From a virus: 64,000 nt of DNA. The translations under genes and the position numbers were made by a program. Shown in pieces: positions 59,423 through 64,000 of the stretch. The stretch spans positions 183,669 through 247,668 of the IMG/VR virus record IMGVR_UViG_3300017917_001342. The stretch is one strand, 5' to 3'. Each line of letters starts with the position of its first letter. Position 1 is the stretch's first letter. The notes below the pieces were generated by a model. That model was not told where the DNA came from, ran no database searches, and saw only the letters and a list, made by a program, of their open reading frames with translations.

Positions 59423-59736
59423 TATGTAGTCCAATCCTTTGATAATTCATGAAACATGCGTTTTTGATCTCTAAGACTGCGTAGTTCTTGAACAGCATGT
59501 GCTTCGAAAACTACCGGAACAAATACTGCAACACAATTGTCATGACCCAATCGTGTGAGCATATTATCTACAACAGCACGATCTGGATTGCATTGTGGTT
59601 TAACATCACCCATAGTCATACCGTACCACCACATAAGACCTTTGTCCTTGTCGCAGAGCCACCAATAGTTGACCCATGCGTGTCCTGTCATAGGCTTAGC
59701 AGCAACATCAATTGGTACATAGAGCATAGTTGGCAT
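59422..59736 (-). CDS. Hypothetical protein
   Basis: 104 residues, Trp-rich (HAWVNYWWLCDKDKGLMWWYG) in the N-terminal half and helical at the end. The junction with the upstream gene reads TAATCATG, also seen at the next junction upstream. Confidence 0.7.
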   Translation of the reverse strand: MPTMLYVPIDVAAKPMTGHAWVNYWWLCDKDKGLMWWYGMTMGDVKPQCNPDRAVVDNMLTRLGHDNCVAVFVPVVFEAHAVQELRSLRDQKRMFHELSKDWTT

Positions 59737-59738
59737 GA

Positions 59739-60320
59739 TTAATAGAACACGTTGCGAATAAAGATCTCAGCATCGTGTAGTTCTGGAATCGCAGCGATGA
59801 GATTGCGTTTGCAAACTTCGATACGGTCAAAGAACTCTTTGTTCAGTACTACTGCATTGTCAAGCCCACCATGCGGGTTGTCCATATCAAGAATAGCAGG
59901 GCAGTATCGACCGCTGAGATTTACACCAATAGAGAAGTTGGCTTTTTCGTCGCCCAATTCAACTGGATCGTATATAGCTTTGACATACCAAACTCGTGCA
60001 ATCCTAGAACCCCAAGGCGATTTAACACCTACATGCTCATTGCTTTTAGCATAGGATTTTGGTTCTACAATCTTACCAGTTTCCCAGTTGAAATCGCTCA
60101 GTGTGCTAATAAATGCATTGCGTAACACTGTGTCATAACGAGTGCCAGGGTCAAAGTCGTAGCTAGCATAACGATCGCTGTCATTTACAGCTAAAAATTC
60201 ATCGTAGTCTACAACAGTATCGTTATCAAGATTTACAATATCAATACCAACACGCTTTGCAAACTCAAACGCACGTTCAGCATTAGGGTAACCAAAGTGA
60301 ATTTCTCTATCAACAGGCAT
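59739..60320 (-). CDS. Hypothetical protein
   Basis: 193 residues. The start is alpha-beta (IHFGYPNAERAFEFAKRVGIDIV), followed by an acidic middle and a beta-rich part (RVWYVKAIYDPVEL). No family recognised. Confidence 0.7.
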   Translation of the reverse strand: MPVDREIHFGYPNAERAFEFAKRVGIDIVNLDNDTVVDYDEFLAVNDSDRYASYDFDPGTRYDTVLRNAFISTLSDFNWETGKIVEPKSYAKSNEHVGVKSPWGSRIARVWYVKAIYDPVELGDEKANFSIGVNLSGRYCPAILDMDNPHGGLDNAVVLNKEFFDRIEVCKRNLIAAIPELHDAEIFIRNVFY

Positions 60321-60322
60321 GA

Positions 60323-60535
60323 TTAATTTCCAAATTCTTTCATCACGGTGTAGAGTTTTTCAGTTAGTTCACGTTTAACTCGTGCTGCTGCTACATGATC
60401 TTGCACGTTGCTGACATGCGGATCAACAGTCAGCACACCACGCAGCATGCGAATTGCGTTGATAAGCAGTTCTGCATCATCTTCACGAATGTCTCGATCG
60501 AGTACCACAGTGAGTGCATTATAACGGTCAGTCAT
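60323..60535 (-). CDS. Small phage protein of the 'DDAE..(I/L)NAI.M..GV' type
   Basis: 70 residues from ATG 60535, overlapping the upstream gene by eight bases. VVLDRDIREDDAELLINAIRMLRGVLTVDP is a pattern I recognise from many phage proteins of about 70 residues, function unknown. Confidence 0.75.
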   Translation of the reverse strand: MTDRYNALTVVLDRDIREDDAELLINAIRMLRGVLTVDPHVSNVQDHVAAARVKRELTEKLYTVMKEFGN

Positions 60536-60725
60536 TTTCAAAACCCTTGTAAGATTCAGTTAACGTTACTTTCATTGCTTCTACTTCAACTGCGATCTGT
60601 TCGCCACTAGATGCTTCAATAAAATGAATATCGTCTAGCGCAACATCGACACCATTGGCTGTAAAATATTGATGTACTGCCTGTCGAACTTCGTCGTCGT
60701 CAAGAAAGATGTGTATAGCTGCCAT
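60528..60725 (-). CDS. Small hypothetical protein
   Basis: 65 residues; strand-helix-strand-helix with an acidic N-terminal half (IHIFLDDDEVRQAVHQYF). No family recognised. Confidence 0.65.
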   Translation of the reverse strand: MAAIHIFLDDDEVRQAVHQYFTANGVDVALDDIHFIEASSGEQIAVEVEAMKVTLTESYKGFEND

Positions 60726-60728
60726 TTT

Positions 60729-61559
60729 TCACGCTTTCAATGCTGCAAGGAAAACATATGGCACCATGTCTTCTCTGTCAAGCTCTTTATCAGTAGCATG
60801 GTCATAATGCACTGCCCAAATGCCTCGTTCTCGATTGGGCTTTTCATACTCGTCATACTGTACCCACTCTGGAATATAGTCATCATCAGTTGCGTCTTCT
60901 GCTTCTTTAACCAGACCATAGCGAACACGCAGGCTAGCTTTGACATTGCCAAGGTTGGCAAATCGCTTGTCGACAAATGCATTGCCGTCATTGTCTTCAA
61001 TCTTCCAATAGGTCTTGGCTTTGCCAGCTGAGACCAGTTTGAGGTATGCGCTGGCTTCCTTAGCCGGAATGAACGCACCTCTGATCATCTTGCCGCCTTG
61101 ATATGTACGTGTAGACAAAATCTCCAATCCCGGTGCCATTTCAGCTACAATGCATTTCTCTTGGGGTTTGTACCAAGCAAGTCGCATTTTTTGATCGATG
61201 ATTTTAACACGAGTGCCAGCAGGAACGGTATGTTCTTTAGTACCGTCGTCAACCCAGCCGTTGAATGTCCAGTCGCGTTCAAATTCCCACTCGCTGCCTT
61301 TTACAGCAAGAGTCACAAATTCTTTTTTCATAGCAGGGATCTTGACTTCGGTAAATGCAGTTTTAGCGTCTACAAATCGCCATGTATAACCGTTATAGGT
61401 TACAGCCCAGACATAGCCACCTTTGTGATATTCTTCATATACATTGTAGCGAAGTTTTGTATCAGCATCGGTAAATTTGTGAGTTTTACCTTCGTTGCGC
61501 CATCCAGTACCGTGAACCACAGTACCTGGTTTAATCATTGCCCATTTAGACTTAGCCAT
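60729..61559 (-). CDS. Hypothetical beta-rich protein
   Basis: 276 residues, many Trp/Tyr/Lys and short strands (YVWAVTYNGYTWRFVD, GTRVKIIDQKMRLAWYKP). It may contain small SH3-like barrels. GGAG seven bases before the ATG. Function unknown. Confidence 0.7.
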   Translation of the reverse strand: MAKSKWAMIKPGTVVHGTGWRNEGKTHKFTDADTKLRYNVYEEYHKGGYVWAVTYNGYTWRFVDAKTAFTEVKIPAMKKEFVTLAVKGSEWEFERDWTFNGWVDDGTKEHTVPAGTRVKIIDQKMRLAWYKPQEKCIVAEMAPGLEILSTRTYQGGKMIRGAFIPAKEASAYLKLVSAGKAKTYWKIEDNDGNAFVDKRFANLGNVKASLRVRYGLVKEAEDATDDDYIPEWVQYDEYEKPNRERGIWAVHYDHATDKELDREDMVPYVFLAALKA

Positions 61560-61562
61560 GTC

Positions 61563-61802
61563 TTACTCCGTTGAGTCAGCAAAAACAATTCCGTAGGAAT
61601 TAAGAAGTTTCCATTTATTTGGGTAAAATACACCAGTGTATTTAGAAATAGATACAGTGCCTGTAATACCATAGTTTCCTAAATACTTTATTACACTTAT
61701 AAATTTGCCGGAAAGATATAACGTTTTATTTTCAGTTGTAACAACGTAATTATTATAGTTGTTATCCCAATCTTGTTTATCAAAATTAATAGACAACAGC
61801 AT
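61563..61802 (-). CDS. Small hypothetical protein
   Basis: 79 residues from ATG 61802, seven bases after GAGG. Beta-rich, and its DNA is visibly more AT-rich than that of its neighbours, which may mean later arrival. No family recognised. Confidence 0.7.
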   Translation of the reverse strand: MLLSINFDKQDWDNNYNNYVVTTENKTLYLSGKFISVIKYLGNYGITGTVSISKYTGVFYPNKWKLLNSYGIVFADSTE

Positions 61803-61813
61803 ATGTATTCCTC

Positions 61814-61990
61814 TCAAGGATCATAGTAAAAATCTGGATTTCGACATTCTTCGAGACCTTGTGCAAAGTCCCAGTTGTCTTGCTCAACTGCTGCCCAATA
61901 TTGACGCCAAAGATCATCGGTAGCAGAGTAATAATCTCCGCTGTACGTTCGACCGCGACGATATTTTTTATCGTCGTTATTGACTTGCAT
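61814..61990 (-). CDS. Small hypothetical protein
   Basis: 58 residues: MQVNNDDKKYRRGRTYSGDY..., then a Trp-rich helix (DDLWRQYWAAVEQDNWDF) and a C-terminal DFYYDP. It overlaps the upstream stop by 14 bases and ends just before the ribosome site of the next gene, so it fills the gap exactly. Confidence 0.65.
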   Translation of the reverse strand: MQVNNDDKKYRRGRTYSGDYYSATDDLWRQYWAAVEQDNWDFAQGLEECRNPDFYYDP

Positions 61991-62300
61991 TTGCTAGCAC
62001 CTTTTCATTGTGCAGTGCAAGAAACTCTTTGATCTTAGGCAGAAGATATGTGTCTCGAACACGTTCCACAACACACATACTGCCATTGTGCATTTCTTCC
62101 CATTGACGACACTTGCGGCCGTAGATGTCCAGCATGTCATGGAACAGATACAGATTGTATGCTTCTGAACGTGTGTTATCGTATTCAAAGAACCAAAACT
62201 TTGCCAGATCTTCTTTTTTCATATGTGCAAGTTCGTCGCGAGCTCGCATTAGGATGCCGGAGAAGACATCCTCTAGGACTTCTTTATCAATTTCAGTCAT
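61977..62300 (-). CDS. Hypothetical helical protein
   Basis: 107 residues, acidic and helical (TEIDKEVLEDVFSGILMRAR). AGGA precedes the ATG. No family recognised. Confidence 0.7.
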   Translation of the reverse strand: MTEIDKEVLEDVFSGILMRARDELAHMKKEDLAKFWFFEYDNTRSEAYNLYLFHDMLDIYGRKCRQWEEMHNGSMCVVERVRDTYLLPKIKEFLALHNEKVLANASQ

Positions 62301-62312
62301 TTTATGATCCTG

Positions 62313-62657
62313 TTATGCCATTTCGTAACCAGCAGTTGCCCACTTTTCAACAAAGTCCTTTTCGGCATCAAACGACACATAGTCGTCGCCCTGCATACCC
62401 TGTTCGCTGTAGTAGAACTCATTGCTGAGACCCATTGCAACCAGCTTTTTAACTAGTGCTTTGTGGAAACCACTGTCTGTATAAATTAGACCATGTTCGC
62501 GAATGTTCCAACCGCGAGTATCAAAGTACACCCGCAGTTCACCGTAATCATTGCCGTCGTAGCAAACCAGTTCAAGACCAGTTACTTTGACAGCTTTCGC
62601 AACGCCGCTCCAATGACCGTCACCGGCCGTATTGATCACGAAGTTGACAGTTTTCAT
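62313..62657 (-). CDS. Hypothetical protein, first gene of the long early operon
   Basis: 114 residues, alpha-beta (MKTVNFVINTAGDGHWSG, GELRVYFDTRGWNI). GAGGA precedes the ATG. It is 36 bases below promoter 62693. Confidence 0.75.
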   Translation of the reverse strand: MKTVNFVINTAGDGHWSGVAKAVKVTGLELVCYDGNDYGELRVYFDTRGWNIREHGLIYTDSGFHKALVKKLVAMGLSNEFYYSEQGMQGDDYVSFDAEKDFVEKWATAGYEMA

Positions 62658-62692
62658 TTTTTAGAAGTCCTCTTGGTTGAATAACTATACTG

Positions 62693-62720
62693 AACATAAC
62701 ATTTGTTGCAGCGTTGTCAA
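62693..62720 (-). promoter_or_regulatory. Early promoter, cluster type
   Basis: Minus strand GGTTGACA, 16-base spacer ending TGT, TATGTT. It probably drives the operon from 62657 to 58872, in which no other such promoter was seen. Confidence 0.75.
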
Positions 62721-62746
62721 CCACTTTACTGCTAAAATTTATAAAA

Positions 62747-62752
62747 TAAATA
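62747..62752 (+). promoter_or_regulatory. T4-type late promoter candidate for the tail-fibre gene
   Basis: TAAATA in AAAATAAATACAAG, 24 bases before the ATG at 62777, divergent from the early promoter. No clear ribosome site lies in the leader. Confidence 0.5.
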
Positions 62753-62776
62753 CAAGCTATAACATGGTATAAATCA

Positions 62777-64000
62777 ATGCGGGTACAAGGTAATAAGAAC
62801 TATGGTGTGGATAGCAACGTCTATGTTGGCTATCAAGGTGAACTCACCGTAGATCCCAACACACTCGCAGTTAGAGTTCACGACGGTGTAACGCCTGGCG
62901 GTTTGCCAATTGTAGGTATAACTGGTCCAACTGGCGGTTTAGGCGGTCCTACGGGACCAACAGGTACAGCATCTACAGTGCCAGGTCCTACTGGTCCTGC
63001 TAGTATAGTTACTGGACCAACTGGTCCGGGTGTTGGTGCTACAGGTCCAAGCGGTTTTACAGGTCCAACAGGTCCAACAGGTTCTCCTAGTATAATAACT
63101 GGCCCCACTGGTGCACCCGGTATAGCATCTAGAACTGGTGCCACAGGTCCAACTGGCCCATTAGGCGGTCCTACTGGTCCTACTGGTGCAGAAGGTCCAC
63201 AAGGCCCTGCAGGCGGTCCTACTGGTCCAACAGGATTGAGAGGTGCAACTGGTACCACTGGTGCAATAGGACCTACTGGATATACTGGTGCAATAGGTCC
63301 AACTGGTGCACCAAGCACAGTTCAAGGCCCTACTGGACACACTGGTCCAGCTAGTACAATAACTGGTCCAACTGGCCCATTAGGTGGTCCTACAGGACCT
63401 ACTGGTGTAGCCGGTACAGCAACAAACACTGGTGCTACAGGACCTACAGGTGATCAAGGTCCTACAGGCGCAACTGGTGAACCTGGTACTGCTGCTAATA
63501 CAGGTGCTACAGGTGCTACGGGTCCAACTGGACCGTTAGGAGGCCCAACGGGCCCGGCTGGTTCTAGTGGACCTACTGGTATTAGGGGTGCAACAGGTCC
63601 AACTGGACCGTTAGGAGTAGGACAAACAGGTGCTACTGGTCCTACCGGTATTCAAGGTGATTTAGGTTTAACTGGTCCTACTGGACACACAGGTCCCATA
63701 GGCGCTGCTAGTACTGTAACTGGTCCCACTGGTCCTTTAGGGGGTCCTACAGGTCCTACAGGAGCAGCAAGCGTAATCACAGGTCCTATAGGTGATGCAG
63801 GGCCTACCGGTCCAACTGGTGCCCCTGGCACAGCAGCAAATACAGGTGCAACAGGTCCTACAGGAGATTTGGGCCCAACTGGTCCAACAGGCGCTCCGGG
63901 CACTGCTGCGAACACTGGTGCAACAGGTGCAACAGGTCCTGCTGGTAATCCTGGTGGCCCAACTGGCCCAACTGGATTAAGAGGTTTCACTGGTCCAACT
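62777..64000 (+). CDS. Collagen-like tail fibre protein, cut by right window edge
   Basis: About 408 residues visible, still open at base 64000. The first 45 residues ([20 protein letters not shown], then GVTPGG) are the virion-attachment motif common at the start of phage tail fibres. From about residue 50 the protein is almost pure Gly-X-Y with GPTGPTG, GATGPTG and [10 protein letters not shown] units, so it forms a collagen-type triple helix. An in-frame stop at 62747 fixes the start at or after it. The complement of the repeat has long open frames that are artefacts. Confidence 0.9.
   Translation, partial: MRVQGNKNYGVDSNVYVGYQGELTVDPNTLAVRVHDGVTPGGLPIVGITGPTGGLGGPTGPTGTASTVPGPTGPASIVTGPTGPGVGATGPSGFTGPTGPTGSPSIITGPTGAPGIASRTGATGPTGPLGGPTGPTGAEGPQGPAGGPTGPTGLRGATGTTGAIGPTGYTGAIGPTGAPSTVQGPTGHTGPASTITGPTGPLGGPTGPTGVAGTATNTGATGPTGDQGPTGATGEPGTAANTGATGATGPTGPLGGPTGPAGSSGPTGIRGATGPTGPLGVGQTGATGPTGIQGDLGLTGPTGHTGPIGAASTVTGPTGPLGGPTGPTGAASVITGPIGDAGPTGPTGAPGTAANTGATGPTGDLGPTGPTGAPGTAANTGATGATGPAGNPGGPTGPTGLRGFTGPT

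Noticed and set aside
62878-63990. Open frames on the minus strand full of Pro-Val-Gly-Pro
   Set aside because: They are the complement of the Gly-X-Y repeat of the tail-fibre gene; GGTCCA/GGTCCT repeats have no stops on either strand.

Overview
This window reads as the interior of a large T4-like (myovirus-type) tailed phage genome, about 40% GC by eye. The markers are a family B replicative DNA polymerase with all exonuclease and polymerase motifs (39875-42643), a gp45-like sliding clamp (42914-43651), a DsbA-like small late protein, T4-type late promoters (TAAATA core), a collagen-like tail-fibre gene, and dense gene packing with ATGA/TAATG overlaps. The host is probably a proteobacterium: early promoters are sigma-70-like (TTGACA with an extended -10, TGC-TATNNN). 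No stretch over 300 bases lacks a gene, and I saw no tRNA, rRNA, CRISPR array or insertion sequence.

Layout. (1) 1-7839, plus strand: an NAD salvage block (nadV/NAMPT, pnuC, bifunctional nadR-like) with a TelA-like coiled-coil protein, a ClpB-like AAA+ ATPase and a membrane protein between them. (2) 7841-9060, minus strand: a small protein-kinase-like gene and a helix-rich gene under a late promoter. (3) 9182-10138: a membrane protein and a lipoprotein. (4) 10258-38355, plus strand: a long run of large modular genes, the most unusual part of the window. (5) 38356-44981: a propeller-like protein, the DsbA-like protein, DNA polymerase, clamp, MazG-like NTPase and another probable internal head protein. 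(6) 45016-62657, minus strand: about 36 mostly small early genes driven by about a dozen near-identical promoters, including a HAD phosphatase, a ppGpp-hydrolase-like HD protein, a DUF2786 protein, HRxDGPA-repeat proteins, a short UDP-sugar dehydrogenase, an HNH nuclease and, under late promoters, a nitroreductase and a metallopeptidase. (7) 62777 to the right edge: a Gly-X-Y tail-fibre gene.

The main discovery candidate is region 4 and its satellites. Most of these proteins begin with a short amphipathic tag ending in (L/I/V/F)-x-E followed by A/S/D/Q (MKLDDIFE|A, MKTIDLNIFLE|A, MKANEFINE|S, MKITELSE|A). This closely resembles the T4 capsid-targeting sequence removed by the gp21 prohead protease. 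The same (L/I/V)-x-E|(A/S/G/N/D) signature recurs inside the proteins exactly at domain boundaries. I infer polyproteins packaged in the head, cut by the prohead protease and injected with the DNA. Their cargo includes ADP-ribosyltransferase-like, nucleotidyltransferase, GNAT, metallopeptidase, ParB-like and HsdS-like modules, as in the group called polyvalent proteins. They also carry more than 35 copies of an unfamiliar helical repeat ending in '(D/N)WPEL..I..S', spread over ten or eleven consecutive genes, often followed 15-22 residues later by a predicted cleavage site. Several of the genes sit exactly 4-5 bases after a late-promoter core, predicting leaderless late mRNAs.
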